NCBI RefSeq assembly: GCF_030316895.1
Contig: NZ_JASZYV010000002.1
Location: 186,001 to 250,000, forward strand
DNA: 64,000 nucleotides
Direction of reading: 5' to 3'
Source of the DNA: Variovorax dokdonensis
Lineage (GTDB): Bacteria > Pseudomonadota > Gammaproteobacteria > Burkholderiales > Burkholderiaceae_C
Shown: in pieces, positions 53,550 to 62,536 of the stretch
Position numbering within the stretch: the first letter of the stretch is position 1
Layout: each line of letters begins with the position of its first letter
Position numbers and translations under genes: made by a program
Notes under the pieces: generated by a model
What the model was told of the DNA's origin: nothing
Seen by the model: only the letters and a program-made list of their open reading frames with translations
Databases searched by the model: none

Positions 53550-54893
53550 TTGAACAGTCTGGTTGAGCCGCAGCGGTCGCTGCCGGTGTTCGGCAGTTTC
53601 GATGTGGTCGTGGTCGGCGGCGGGCCCGCAGGCATTGCTGCGGCGGTGAGCGCGGCGCGGCATGGTGCCAGCACGCTGCTGGTGGAGCGCTACGGCTTTC
53701 TCGGCGGCATGGGTACGGCTGGCGGCGTGACGAACTTCGCCGGCCTCTACGGCCGCGTGGGCGGGCAGATGCAGCAAGTGGTGCGCGGCGTGGCGGACGA
53801 GCTGCTGTCGCGCATCGATGCGCTGGGCGGCCTCAACAAGCCGCAGGACGGCATGGGCGGACGGATCCGCGTGCGTTCCTACGATGTGTCGGCCTACAAA
53901 TGCGCTGCCGATCCCCTGCTGCAGGAAGCGGGCGTGCAACTGCTGTTCCACGCCTGGGCCGCTTCGGTGATCCGACAGGGCTCGCGCATCGAGGCACTGG
54001 TGGTCGAGACCAAGTCGGGGCGACAGGCCATCCGCGCCGGGAGCTTCATCGATTGCTCGGGCGATGCCGACGTTGCCGCTTTCGCCGGCGTGCCGTTCGA
54101 GGTCGGCGACGGCGCGGGCAGCGGCCTGTTTCCCACCACCATGTTCAGGGTCGGCCAGGTCGATGCCGCTCCGGCGCTGGAGGCGGTGGGCGAGTTCAAG
54201 GCCATCAACGACTGGATCGACCGCGTGAAGGCCGCCAAGCCGGGCGCCTACCGCTTCGCGCGCGAAGGCGCGATCCTGCGGCCGAACATCGATCCGCGCG
54301 AATGGCGCGTCAATGTCACGCAGATCCGCAATGCGCAAGGCAAGGCCATGAACGGCGTGGACGCCCGCGAGTTGAGCGAGGGCGAGCTGGAAGGGCGGCG
54401 CCAGATCGCCGAGTTCTTCCGCTTCCTCAAGGCCGAGATCCCCGGCTTCGCGCAGTCGGCCATCGTCGACATCGCGCCCCAGGTGGGCATCCGCGAGACG
54501 CGGCGCATCCGGGGCCTGTATGCCCTGAGCGGCGAAGACATCCTCGGTTCTGCCCGCTTCGACGACAGCATCGGCCTGAACGCCTGGCCGATGGAGCTGC
54601 ATGCCGAAGGGCGCGTGGATTGGCGCTTTCCGCGCGACGAGGCCAACGCCGTCAACGAGCTGCCCTGGCGCATGCTGGTCGCCCAAGGCGTGGACAACCT
54701 GCTGGTGGCCGGGCGCTGCGCATCGATGACGCACGAAGGCCAGTCGGCCGCGCGCGCCAGCGGCGCCTGCTTCGTCATGGGGCAGGCCGCCGGAACGGCC
54801 GCCGCCATGCTCAAAGACAACGCGCGCTTTGCCGACATCGACGTGCCTGCGCTTCAGGCCCGTCTGCAGGCCGATGGGGCCCGGCTGAGCTGA
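53550..54893 (+). CDS. FAD-dependent oxidoreductase (FAD_oxidored family)
   Basis: A 447-residue flavoprotein. The start is a TTG at 53550 with AGGA a few bases upstream. The FAD-binding motif VVVGGGPAGIAAAVSAARHG lies near residue 16, followed by LLVERYGFLGGMGTAGGVTNF, typical of the FAD_oxidored family. A second FAD contact is NLLVAGRCASMTHEGQSAAR near residue 390, and FIDCSGDADVAAFAGVP lies near 170. Substrates for this family are mostly unassigned. It is probably cotranscribed with the Bug receptor upstream. Confidence 0.85.
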   Translation: MNSLVEPQRSLPVFGSFDVVVVGGGPAGIAAAVSAARHGASTLLVERYGFLGGMGTAGGVTNFAGLYGRVGGQMQQVVRGVADELLSRIDALGGLNKPQDGMGGRIRVRSYDVSAYKCAADPLLQEAGVQLLFHAWAASVIRQGSRIEALVVETKSGRQAIRAGSFIDCSGDADVAAFAGVPFEVGDGAGSGLFPTTMFRVGQVDAAPALEAVGEFKAINDWIDRVKAAKPGAYRFAREGAILRPNIDPREWRVNVTQIRNAQGKAMNGVDARELSEGELEGRRQIAEFFRFLKAEIPGFAQSAIVDIAPQVGIRETRRIRGLYALSGEDILGSARFDDSIGLNAWPMELHAEGRVDWRFPRDEANAVNELPWRMLVAQGVDNLLVAGRCASMTHEGQSAARASGACFVMGQAAGTAAAMLKDNARFADIDVPALQARLQADGARLS

Positions 54894-55024
54894 GCTGTTC
54901 GGGCGTGCGCCCATGACGCGCGCCCGCGCCCTTGTCGACATGGGTGCTTGACGACGCCGCCTTCAGCGCGGCGCCTACGACCCGCCTCTTCCGCTTCGCG
55001 GCCGAATGGTCGATAGTCGCTGCC

Positions 55025-55453
55025 ATGCACACCGCCGACCGTCCAGCAGCCAGATCGCGTCTCGCCGCGGCGCTGGCCTGGGTGGCGCCCGTGCTGCTGG
55101 CGGGCTGCGCAGGCCAGATGCAACTGCTGGAAAACGGCAGGACTTATCCCGGAAGCTACAACGGCGTCTCCGGCACCGCCGAGGCGTTCATCGACGGCGA
55201 ACGCTACACCGGCACCTACAGCAATCCACCACCGATCAGCCTGGGCATCGGCGTGGGCGGCGGCAGCTGGGGCGGCGGTTTCGGTGGCGTGGGCGTCTCG
55301 ACCGGCACGGGCTACGGCGGCGGGCGTGCCCTGCTGCGCTCGCCCGATGGCCAGCGCATCGTCGAATGCTATTTCGCCACTTCGTTCGGTAGCGGCCAGG
55401 GCGAATGCATGAGCCAGGACGGCCGACGCTTCATTCTGGTAATCGGCGGCTGA
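55025..55453 (+). CDS. Glycine-rich lipoprotein of unknown function
   Basis: A 142-residue protein. The ATG at 55025 gives a signal ending VLLAGCAGQ, a clear lipobox. The mature part has GRTYPGSYNGVSGTAEAFID and GERYTGTYSNPPP, two YPGSY/YTGTY-like repeats, then a glycine-rich hinge (GVGGGSWGGGFGGVGVSTG) and a short C-terminal strand pair ending FILVIGG. I do not recognise a named family. It is 131 bases after the oxidoreductase and 38 bases before the transglutaminase-like gene. Confidence 0.75.
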   Translation: MHTADRPAARSRLAAALAWVAPVLLAGCAGQMQLLENGRTYPGSYNGVSGTAEAFIDGERYTGTYSNPPPISLGIGVGGGSWGGGFGGVGVSTGTGYGGGRALLRSPDGQRIVECYFATSFGSGQGECMSQDGRRFILVIGG

Positions 55454-55491
55454 CGCCCCGGCCATCGCTGCATCTTCGTCAGGACAAACCC

Positions 55492-56301
55492 ATGCGACTT
55501 CGTGCCACGTGCAAGATGCGGGTGACCGCCAGCAGCGACTGCCCCGTCGTGGCCATGCTGCGGCCGCGCAGCGGCGAGGCGCAATGGATGGTGAGCGAGC
55601 GCTACGAGCTGCATCCCTGGGTGCCCACCAGCGAATATGTCGACACCTTCGGCAACCTCTGCCAGCGCATGGTCGTTCCCAAGGGCGACATGCGCATCGA
55701 AGTCGATGCCGTGATGGAAGCCGACGACGTCATTGCCGTGGCACCGGATGCCGAGGCCGTGCCGGTCCACAAGTTGGCCTCCGACACGCTGCAGTACCTG
55801 CTGCAAAGCCGCTACTGCCCTTCGGACAAGATGGGCGATCGGGCCGAGACGATCGTGCAGGGCAAGATGGCCGGCTATGCCCAGGTCGAGGCCATCCGGC
55901 ACTGGATCCACGAGAACATCACCTACCAGTACAGCGTGAGCAACGCATCGACCGATGCCTTGCAGACGCTGGAGGCAGGAGCGGGGGTGTGCCGCGACTT
56001 CTCGCACGTGGGCATCGCCTTGTGCCGCAGCCTGCACATTCCGGCGCGCCTGGTGGTCGGCTATCTGCACGGCCTCGATCCGATGGACATGCATGCCTGG
56101 TTCGAGGCGTACGTCGGCGGTCGCTGGTACACCTTCGATGCCACCCAGTCGCGGCCGCGCGGCGGACGAATCGTGGTGGCCTATGGCCGAGATGCGGCGG
56201 ACGTCGCGTTTCTTTCGAACTACGGGCCGCTGGAGATGCGCGAGATGGTGGTCTCCGTCGAAGAACTGGCCCGGCCCGCGCAGCCGGCCGTGAAGTCATG
56301 A
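55492..56301 (+). CDS. Transglutaminase-like cysteine peptidase-fold protein
   Basis: A 269-residue transglutaminase-like protein, with ATG at 55492 after AGGA. The N-terminal 130 residues form a beta-rich domain common in bacterial transglutaminase-like proteins. The catalytic triad region is GAGVCRDFSHVGIALCRSL (Cys), DPMDMHAWFEAYV (His) and WYTFDATQSRP (Asp), all intact. No signal peptide is seen, so it is likely cytoplasmic. It could cleave or modify peptide amides; the substrate is unknown. Its stop overlaps the convergent IclR stop by six bases. Confidence 0.88.
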   Translation: MRLRATCKMRVTASSDCPVVAMLRPRSGEAQWMVSERYELHPWVPTSEYVDTFGNLCQRMVVPKGDMRIEVDAVMEADDVIAVAPDAEAVPVHKLASDTLQYLLQSRYCPSDKMGDRAETIVQGKMAGYAQVEAIRHWIHENITYQYSVSNASTDALQTLEAGAGVCRDFSHVGIALCRSLHIPARLVVGYLHGLDPMDMHAWFEAYVGGRWYTFDATQSRPRGGRIVVAYGRDAADVAFLSNYGPLEMREMVVSVEELARPAQPAVKS

Positions 56302-57135
56302 CGCCTGGCTGGCGCCCTTGCCTTGCGGCAGTGTGAACAGCGGCGAGCTCGTGCTGGCCAACGCCAGTTCGTGGGAAGCCTGCAGCAAGGGCGTGGCCAG
56401 CGTGTCCATGCGCGCGGGCGTCAGTCGCAACATCGGACCGGCGATGGTGATCACGGCGATCGTCCCCTGCTTGCGCCGAACGACCGGTGCGGCCATCGCC
56501 GTCATGCCCGGGGCGTATTGCTCCACGATCTGCGCATGGCCGCGACGTCGATCGTCGTCCAGCACCTTCATCAGCGCCTTGTAGGTGGTGGGCGCCTTGG
56601 GGCCGAACTGCGCCGGTGAACCGAAGCCCTGCCGCGCCACCAGTTCGGTGGCGCGTTCCTCGCTGAGCGTCATCAGCCACGCGTGGCCGCCTGCGCTGCA
56701 TGACAAACGCACGTCGATGCCCATGTCCGGGTCGTAGCGCAGGCCGGTGCGCGCGCCCTGCGCCTTGGCCACGAAGATCAGGCTGTCTCCGTCGACCAGC
56801 GCCAGCCGCACGAGCTCGCCCGAGGTGTCGGCCAGTCGATCGATGATGGGCTGCGCAATGTCGACGATGCCGGCACCCCCGAGAAAGCTCAGGCCCAGGG
56901 CCGGCATCTTGGTCGTGAGCACGTAGTCGCCTTGTTCGCGCAGTTGCCGCACGTAGCCGCAGCGCACCAGATCGGCCAGCAGGCGATGGCAGGCGCTGCG
57001 CGGCAGGGCCAGCTCGTCGGCCAGTTCGCCCAGCGCGATGCCTTCGGGCTGATGCGCCAGTTGCTCGAGCAGCGCCAGGACGCGCTCCACGGTGCCGGTG
57101 GGCGATGCAGGTTGGGCAGGCGACGGACTTCGCAT
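56296..57135 (-). CDS. IclR-family transcriptional regulator of the TRAP/aroQ genes
   Basis: A 279-residue IclR regulator. The ATG at 57135 is chosen because an upstream in-frame ATG at 57177 would put the operator inside the gene. The winged helix is at residues about 15-75 (TVERVLALLEQLAHQPEGIA, LADELALPRSACHRLLADLV), and the effector domain at 95-260. It is divergent from the DctP/aroQ pair and separated from it by 108 bases that contain a perfect TTCCA/TGGAA repeat. The inducer is probably quinate, shikimate, dehydroquinate or protocatechuate, by inference from neighbours. Confidence 0.88.
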   Translation of the reverse strand: MRSPSPAQPASPTGTVERVLALLEQLAHQPEGIALGELADELALPRSACHRLLADLVRCGYVRQLREQGDYVLTTKMPALGLSFLGGAGIVDIAQPIIDRLADTSGELVRLALVDGDSLIFVAKAQGARTGLRYDPDMGIDVRLSCSAGGHAWLMTLSEERATELVARQGFGSPAQFGPKAPTTYKALMKVLDDDRRRGHAQIVEQYAPGMTAMAAPVVRRKQGTIAVITIAGPMLRLTPARMDTLATPLLQASHELALASTSSPLFTLPQGKGASQAS

Positions 57136-57147
57136 GATGAAAGCAGT

Positions 57148-57160
57148 TTCCAGTGTGGAA
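57148..57160. promoter_or_regulatory. Inverted repeat TTCCA-GTG-TGGAA, candidate IclR operator
   Basis: Perfect five-base arms, 12 bases upstream of the iclR start and 83 bases before dctP. Many IclR proteins bind short palindromes of this kind and repress themselves. Confidence 0.5.
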
Positions 57161-57243
57161 TAACGTTCTGATGACATTCCTATCATGCCGCAGTACGTCG
57201 TCCGGAAGGGGACGTGCCATCTCATCGAACAAGGAGACACCTC

Positions 57244-58263
57244 GTGAAGAAACTCGTGCGCAGCGCCCTCTTCGGCGCCGCCTTCGCCGCCCTCGCCACC
57301 ATGACGGGCATCGCTTCCGCCCAGGACGTGCAGGAGCGCGTCATCAAGTTCGGCCACCTCAACAACACGGACCACCCGGTCAGCATGGGCGTCAAGAAGT
57401 TCGCCGAGCTGCTGGCTGCCAAGAGCGGTGGCAAGTTGAAGGTGCAGGAGTACCCGTCCAACCAGTTGGGCAACGAGATGCAGCAGCAGGCTGCCCTTCA
57501 AGGCGGCGTGCAGGAGATGTCGGCCCCGGCCACGACTTCGCTGGCGGGCATCGTCAAGGAATTCGGCCTGATCGACTTCCCGTTCTCGGTGGGCGACTAC
57601 GCCCAGGCCGATGCGCTGCTCGACGGCCCGCTGGGCCAGGCGCTGATCGCCAAGCTTCCCGAGAAGGGCCTGGTCGCGCTGGGCTATTGGGATCTTGGCT
57701 TTCGCAACGTCACCAACAGCAAGCGCCCGATCACCAAGCCCGAAGACCTCGAAGGGCTGAAGATCCGCGTGATTCCCAATCCGGTGTTCCTCGACACCTT
57801 CAAGGCCTTCAAGGCCAATCCGGTGCCGATGCCCTTCGCGGAGCTCTACGGCGCGCTGGAATCGAAGGCGGTGGACGGTCAGGAGAACCCGTTCGCGGTG
57901 ATCCTGTCGAACAAGTTCTTCGAAGTGAACAAGTACGTCAGCGCCACCAACCACGTGTATGCCGCCAACATCATGTTGGTGAGCAAGAAGTTCTGGGACA
58001 AGCTCTCGCCGGCAGAGCAGAAGATGATGCACGACGCTGCCGACGAGGCGCGCGACTACCAGCGCAAGGTGAGCCGCGAGGCCGCCAAGAAGGCGGTGGG
58101 CGAGCTGCAGGCCAAGGGGATGCAATACAACGAACTCTCGGCGGCCGAGCAGGCGCGCATGCGTGAGGTGGCCAAGCCGGTGACCGACAAGTTCGCTGCC
58201 AGCTACGACCCGGCCATCGTGAAGATCTACAACGACGAACTGGCGCGCATCCGCGGCAAGTGA
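57244..58263 (+). CDS. TRAP transporter substrate-binding protein (DctP family)
   Basis: A 339-residue periplasmic TRAP binding protein starting at a GTG with AAGGAGA seven bases upstream. The signal peptide covers residues about 1-26 (ends GIASAQ). The carboxylate-binding arginine is in LKIRVIPNPVFLDTFKAF, and MPFAELYGALESKAVDGQENPF is the family signature. It resembles the second DctP at 61509-62507 but is separated from the DctQM membrane genes by aroQ and tetR. It may share that membrane pair. The ligand is likely a quinate/shikimate-type acid by context. Confidence 0.9.
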   Translation: MKKLVRSALFGAAFAALATMTGIASAQDVQERVIKFGHLNNTDHPVSMGVKKFAELLAAKSGGKLKVQEYPSNQLGNEMQQQAALQGGVQEMSAPATTSLAGIVKEFGLIDFPFSVGDYAQADALLDGPLGQALIAKLPEKGLVALGYWDLGFRNVTNSKRPITKPEDLEGLKIRVIPNPVFLDTFKAFKANPVPMPFAELYGALESKAVDGQENPFAVILSNKFFEVNKYVSATNHVYAANIMLVSKKFWDKLSPAEQKMMHDAADEARDYQRKVSREAAKKAVGELQAKGMQYNELSAAEQARMREVAKPVTDKFAASYDPAIVKIYNDELARIRGK

Positions 58264-58270
58264 GGCTGTC

Positions 58271-58732
58271 TTGAAACTTCTCGTGCTGCACGGCCCGAAC
58301 CTGAATCTGTTCGGCCGTCGCGAACCCCACATCTACGGCACCACCACGCTGGCGCAGATCAACGAGCGGCTGACCGCGCTGGCGCAGGAGCTGCAGGTCG
58401 AACTGGAGATCTTCCAGTCCAACCACGAAGGCGCGCTGATCGACAAGTTGCACGACAACATCGACCTGGCGGCGGGCGCGCTGGTGAACCCGGCCGGGCT
58501 GACGCAGCACGGCGTGCCGCTGCACGACGCCATCAAGGCCATGCCGTTCCCGGTGCTGGAGATCCACATGTCCAACATCGCGGCACGGGAGACCTGGCGT
58601 GCGCATTCGATCATCTCGCCGGCGGTGAAGGCCACCATCCAGGGGCTGGGGTGGCGTTCGTACACGGCGGGCCTGCGTGCGCTGGCGGAGATCGCCCGCG
58701 AGAACGCGGCTGCGGCGTCTTCGTCCACCTGA
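58271..58732 (+). CDS. aroQ: 3-dehydroquinate dehydratase, type II
   Basis: A 153-residue type II dehydroquinase interconverting 3-dehydroquinate and 3-dehydroshikimate. It starts at a TTG seven bases after the DctP stop. Active-site segments are HGPNLNLFGRREPHIYG with the catalytic tyrosine region, NPAGLTQHGVPLHDAI and EIHMSNIAARETWR with the histidine. In this setting, next to TRAP binding protein and an IclR regulator, it is more likely the catabolic (QuiB/AroQ-like) copy than the biosynthetic one, though sequence does not settle it. Confidence 0.92.
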   Translation: MKLLVLHGPNLNLFGRREPHIYGTTTLAQINERLTALAQELQVELEIFQSNHEGALIDKLHDNIDLAAGALVNPAGLTQHGVPLHDAIKAMPFPVLEIHMSNIAARETWRAHSIISPAVKATIQGLGWRSYTAGLRALAEIARENAAAASSST

Positions 58733-58823
58733 GATTCGGGACGCGGGCCGGGGCCTGAACCCGGCACGCAGGAGGCGCCGCGGCGGCTGCAGGGCTGCAT
58801 GCGGCGCGACCTATACTCCATGA

Positions 58824-59510
58824 ATGAACGAACTGGTACACGCCGGAAAGCGTCCGAAGAGTCGCAGCAGTGCTCCTGCGCGCAAGGCGCCCGGACGCAC
58901 CAACGACCCCGAGCGCACGCAGGCCAACATCCTGGCCGTGGCCGAGGCCGAGTTCGGCGAGAAGGGGTTGGCAGGCGCGCGCATCGACGAGATCGCCGAG
59001 GCGACCAAGACCAGCAAGCGCATGATCTATTACTACTTCGGCAGCAAGGAAGGCCTCTACCTTGCCGTGCTGGAGGAGTCGTACCGGCGCGTTCGCGACG
59101 TCGAGTCCGAGCTGAACCTGCAGGACCTGTCGCCCGAAGAAGCGCTGCGCCGCCTGGTCGAGTTCACGTTCGACCATCACCTGCATCACGAGAACTACAT
59201 CCGGCTCGTGATGTCGGAAAACATCAATCGTGGCCAGTACATGGCGCGCAGCCAGCGCATCCAGGACCTGAACGTGCCGGCCATCGCCGCGATCAGCCAC
59301 CTGTACGAGCGCGGCGTCAAGTCGGGCGTGTTCCGCACGGGCCTGGACCCGGTGGACATCCATGCATCCATCTCCGCGCTGAGCTTCTTCAACGTGTCCA
59401 ACCGCCACACCTTCGGCGTGATTTTCAAGCTGGACATGCTCTCGCCGGCCTACATCGCCCAGCGCCGCGCCAACGTCGCGGAGATGGTGGTGCGCTTCGT
59501 GCGCAAGTAG
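58824..59510 (+). CDS. TetR-family transcriptional regulator
   Basis: A 228-residue TetR regulator. The first 28 residues are basic and probably disordered. The helix-turn-helix is at residues about 30-80 (TQANILAVAEAEFGEKGLAG, IDEIAEATKTSKRMIYYYFGSKEGLYLAVLEE). The C-terminal half is a TetR_C domain (LHHENYIRLVMSENINRG). It sits in the same direction between aroQ and the TRAP membrane genes. The 148 bases downstream hold an ACTAACC-AGTCCGT stretch (about 59618-59631) that loosely resembles TetR operators but is too imperfect to annotate. Confidence 0.88.
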   Translation: MNELVHAGKRPKSRSSAPARKAPGRTNDPERTQANILAVAEAEFGEKGLAGARIDEIAEATKTSKRMIYYYFGSKEGLYLAVLEESYRRVRDVESELNLQDLSPEEALRRLVEFTFDHHLHHENYIRLVMSENINRGQYMARSQRIQDLNVPAIAAISHLYERGVKSGVFRTGLDPVDIHASISALSFFNVSNRHTFGVIFKLDMLSPAYIAQRRANVAEMVVRFVRK

Positions 59511-59658
59511 CCAGGCCCCTCGGGATTTCGAGTGCTGCACGCCCCGTCGCGCGGGCGGGCTTGACGCTGCCCGTCGCATCTCGTTTCATCGGTGCCGGGT
59601 AAACCCCCAATCGAAAACTAACCAGTCCGTACAAAATGCAAACCCTCGGAGACAAGCC

Positions 59659-60189
59659 GTGATTCAGACACTCATCGACCGCATAGCCCGGTTGTTCGTC
59701 ATCCTGATGGTCCTCGCGCTCGCGCTGATGGTCCTCATGGTGTTCGGCAACGTGGTGCTGCGCTATGGCTTCAACTCGGGCATCACGGTGTCCGAGGAGT
59801 TGTCGCGCTGGCTGTTCGTCTGGATGACCTTCCTCGGCTCGGTGGTCGCCGTTCGCAACGGAGCGCACCTGGGCACCGACGCGCTCGTCGCGCGCCTGCC
59901 GCTGGCGGGCAAGAAGTTCTGCTTTGCTGCCGCGCACATCCTCATGCTGATGATCTGCGTCTTCATGTTCCGCGGCGCATGGGTGCAGACCGGCATCAAC
60001 TACGGCACCACCAGCGCGGTCATGGAAGCATCGATGGCCTGGCTTTATGCCAGCGGGGCGGTGTTCTCGCTCCTGGCCGGCCTCATGTTCGCGCATGAAC
60101 TGTGGTTGTTGTTCACCGGCCAACTGGCCCCGGAGCGCCTCGTGTCCGTGCGCGAATCCGAAGAAGCGCAGACAGGAGAGCACGCATGA
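59659..60189 (+). CDS. TRAP transporter small permease (DctQ)
   Basis: A 176-residue inner-membrane protein starting at a GTG after GGAGA. Four membrane spans are visible: ARLFVILMVLALALMVLMVF, RWLFVWMTFLGSVVAV, FCFAAAHILMLMICVFMFRG and WLYASGAVFSLLAGLMF, the usual DctQ plan. The stop overlaps the DctM start by ATGA. It forms the small membrane subunit of a sodium-coupled TRAP transporter with the next gene. Confidence 0.9.
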   Translation: MIQTLIDRIARLFVILMVLALALMVLMVFGNVVLRYGFNSGITVSEELSRWLFVWMTFLGSVVAVRNGAHLGTDALVARLPLAGKKFCFAAAHILMLMICVFMFRGAWVQTGINYGTTSAVMEASMAWLYASGAVFSLLAGLMFAHELWLLFTGQLAPERLVSVRESEEAQTGEHA

Positions 60190-61466
60190 CCATCGTCATC
60201 TTCCTCGGGGCGCTGCTGGGCGCCATGGCGCTGGGCGTGCCGATCGCCTTCTCGTTGCTCGTGTGCGGCGCCGCGCTCATGTGGCACATGGACATGTTCG
60301 ATGTCCAGATCCTGGCGCAGAACACCATCGAGGGCGCCAACAGCTTTCCGCTGCTGGCCGTGCCCTTCTTCATGCTCGCTGGCGAGATCATGAATGCGGG
60401 CGGGCTGTCGCGCCGCATCGTCAACTTCGCGATGGCCCTGGTGGGCCACATCAAGGGCGGCCTGGGCTACGTGGGCATCATGGCCGCCGTCATCATGGCG
60501 TCGCTGTCCGGCTCCGCGGTGGCCGACGCCGCAGCGCTGGCGGCGCTGTTGCTGCCCATGATGAAGCGCGCCGGCTACGACCCGGCCCGCTCGGCGGGGC
60601 TGCTCTCGTCGGCCAGCATCATCGCCCCGATCATTCCGCCGAGCATCGGCTTCGTGGTCTTCGGTGTGGCGGCCAACGTGTCGATCTCCAAGCTCTTCAT
60701 GGCCGGCATTGCGCCCGGCATCATGCTCGGCGCGGCGCTGTGGGCCACCTGGTGGTGGCTGGTGCGCAAGGAGAAGATCGAGGCGCCGCCTCGCGCCAGC
60801 CGGCGCGAGGTGCTGCTGGCCCTGAAGGACGCCACCTTCGCGCTGGTGATGCCTGTCATCGTCATCGTGGGCCTCAAGTTCGGCGTTTTCACGCCGACCG
60901 AGGCGGCCGTGGTCGCCGCGGTCTACGCGTTGTTCGTGTCGACCGTGATCTATAAAGAGCTCAAGCTCAACCAGCTCTTCGGGCTGTTCGCGGCCGCGGC
61001 GCAGACCACGGCGGTGATCATGTTCCTGGTGGCCGCGGCGATGGTGTCGGCCTGGATGATCACGGTGGCCAACCTGCCGGCCGAGCTGGTCTCGCTGCTC
61101 AAGCCGCTGCTGGACAACCCCACGCTGCTGCTGGTGGCGATCATGATCATCACGATGCTGGTGGGCACGGCGATGGACATGACGCCCACCATCCTGATCC
61201 TCACGCCGGTGTTCATGCCCATCATCAAGGCCGCCGGCATCGATCCGGTCTACTTCGGCGTGCTGTTCATGATCAACAACGCCATCGGGCTGATCACGCC
61301 ACCGGTGGGTACGGTGCTGAGCACGGTGGCCGGCGTGGGCAAGATCAGCATGGACGACGTGGCCAAAGGCGTGTGGCCATTCATGGTGGCCCAGTTCGCC
61401 GTGATGTTCCTGCTGGTCTTCTTCCCCAGCCTGGTCACCGTACCGGCGCGCTGGCTGCACGGCTGA
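60186..61466 (+). CDS. TRAP transporter large permease (DctM)
   Basis: A 426-residue DctM protein with about twelve membrane segments. Family motifs are PLLAVPFFMLAGEIMNAGGL near residue 58, AAVIMASLSGSAVADAAALA near 100, IIAPIIPPSIGFVVFG near 145 and the late NAIGLITPPVGTVLSTVAGV. It carries out substrate translocation with the DctQ subunit, taking acids delivered by the periplasmic binding protein(s). It overlaps DctQ and is followed 42 bases later by a DctP gene. Confidence 0.93.
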   Translation: MTIVIFLGALLGAMALGVPIAFSLLVCGAALMWHMDMFDVQILAQNTIEGANSFPLLAVPFFMLAGEIMNAGGLSRRIVNFAMALVGHIKGGLGYVGIMAAVIMASLSGSAVADAAALAALLLPMMKRAGYDPARSAGLLSSASIIAPIIPPSIGFVVFGVAANVSISKLFMAGIAPGIMLGAALWATWWWLVRKEKIEAPPRASRREVLLALKDATFALVMPVIVIVGLKFGVFTPTEAAVVAAVYALFVSTVIYKELKLNQLFGLFAAAAQTTAVIMFLVAAAMVSAWMITVANLPAELVSLLKPLLDNPTLLLVAIMIITMLVGTAMDMTPTILILTPVFMPIIKAAGIDPVYFGVLFMINNAIGLITPPVGTVLSTVAGVGKISMDDVAKGVWPFMVAQFAVMFLLVFFPSLVTVPARWLHG

Positions 61467-61508
61467 GCGCACAACACTTTTCCAACGACGACAACGGAGA
61501 CACTTGTC

Positions 61509-62507
61509 ATGAAGCGCATCTTTCTGAAGACGGTCATTGCGGCAACCGCGCTGGCGGCCATGGGCCTGGCCCAGGCACAGACGCGCACCATCAAGTTCGC
61601 CAACCAGAATGCGGCCGGTCATCCGATCGTGCTGGGCATGGAGAAGTTCGCCCAGATCGTCGAGGCCAAGTCGGGCGGCAAGATGAAGGTGAACGTGTTC
61701 CCGGGCGGCGCGCTGGGCAGCGACCAGGCCAACGTTTCGGCGCTGCAGGGCGGCACGCTGGAGATGGCCTCGATGAACTCGGGCATCTTCGCCAGCATCG
61801 TCAAGGACTTTGCCATCTACGACTTTCCCTTCCTCTTCGGCAACGCCAAGGAAGCCGACGCGGTGGTCGATGGTTCGTTCGGCACCGGCCTGCACAAGAA
61901 GCTGGAAGAAAAAGGAATCGTGGGCCTGACCTACTACGAGCTGGGCTTTCGCGAGCTGACCAACAGCAAGCGCCCGGTCACCAAGGTGGAAGACATTGCC
62001 GGCCTCAAGCTGCGCGTGATCCCCAATCCCATCAACGTCGACTGGGTGACGGCGCTGGGCGCCAACCCGACCCCGCTGCCATTTCCAGAGCTGTACGCCG
62101 CGCTGGAGCAGAAGGCCGTCGACGGGCAGGAGAACCCCGTCGCCACCATCCGTGGCGCCAAGCTGTACGAAGTGCAGAAGTACATGACGCTGACCAACCA
62201 CCAGTACAACCCGCAGTCGGTGGTCATCAGCAAGCGCTTCTGGGAATCGCTGTCGAGCGACGAGCAGAAGATCCTGCGCGACGCGGCGGTCGAATCGGCC
62301 AAGTACCAGCGTGAGCAATCGCGCAGCCAGGCCGCCAGCATCCTCGAAGAGCTCAAGAAGAGCGGCATGCAGGTGAGCGAGCTGCCGCCGGCCGAAGTGG
62401 CCAAGCTGCGCGAGAAGATGAAGCCGGTGATCGCCAAGCACAGCGCATCGGTGGGCGAAGCCACCGTGTCCGCCGTCATGGCCGAGCTGGACAAGGTCCG
62501 CAAGTAA
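61509..62507 (+). CDS. TRAP transporter substrate-binding protein (DctP family), second copy
   Basis: A 332-residue periplasmic binding protein with signal residues 1-22 (ends GLAQAQ). The carboxylate-binding arginine lies in LKLRVIPNPINVDWVTALGA and LPFPELYAALEQKAVDGQENP is diagnostic. It is closely related to the DctP at 57244-58263. With DctQ and DctM it completes one full TRAP system. It ends 29 bases before the shikimate-dehydrogenase-like gene. Confidence 0.92.
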   Translation: MKRIFLKTVIAATALAAMGLAQAQTRTIKFANQNAAGHPIVLGMEKFAQIVEAKSGGKMKVNVFPGGALGSDQANVSALQGGTLEMASMNSGIFASIVKDFAIYDFPFLFGNAKEADAVVDGSFGTGLHKKLEEKGIVGLTYYELGFRELTNSKRPVTKVEDIAGLKLRVIPNPINVDWVTALGANPTPLPFPELYAALEQKAVDGQENPVATIRGAKLYEVQKYMTLTNHQYNPQSVVISKRFWESLSSDEQKILRDAAVESAKYQREQSRSQAASILEELKKSGMQVSELPPAEVAKLREKMKPVIAKHSASVGEATVSAVMAELDKVRK

Positions 62508-62536
62508 GCGGCTTTAGGAACAGGGAGTCTTCGCTC

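Noticed and set aside
59618..59631. ACTAACC-AGTCCGT as a TetR operator before dctQ
   Set aside because: Only about four of seven positions are symmetrical; insufficient without binding data.
60045..62441. A minus-strand open frame of about 798 codons opposite the TRAP genes
   Set aside because: Histidine/arginine-rich low-complexity translation antisense to DctM and DctP; codon-usage artefact.
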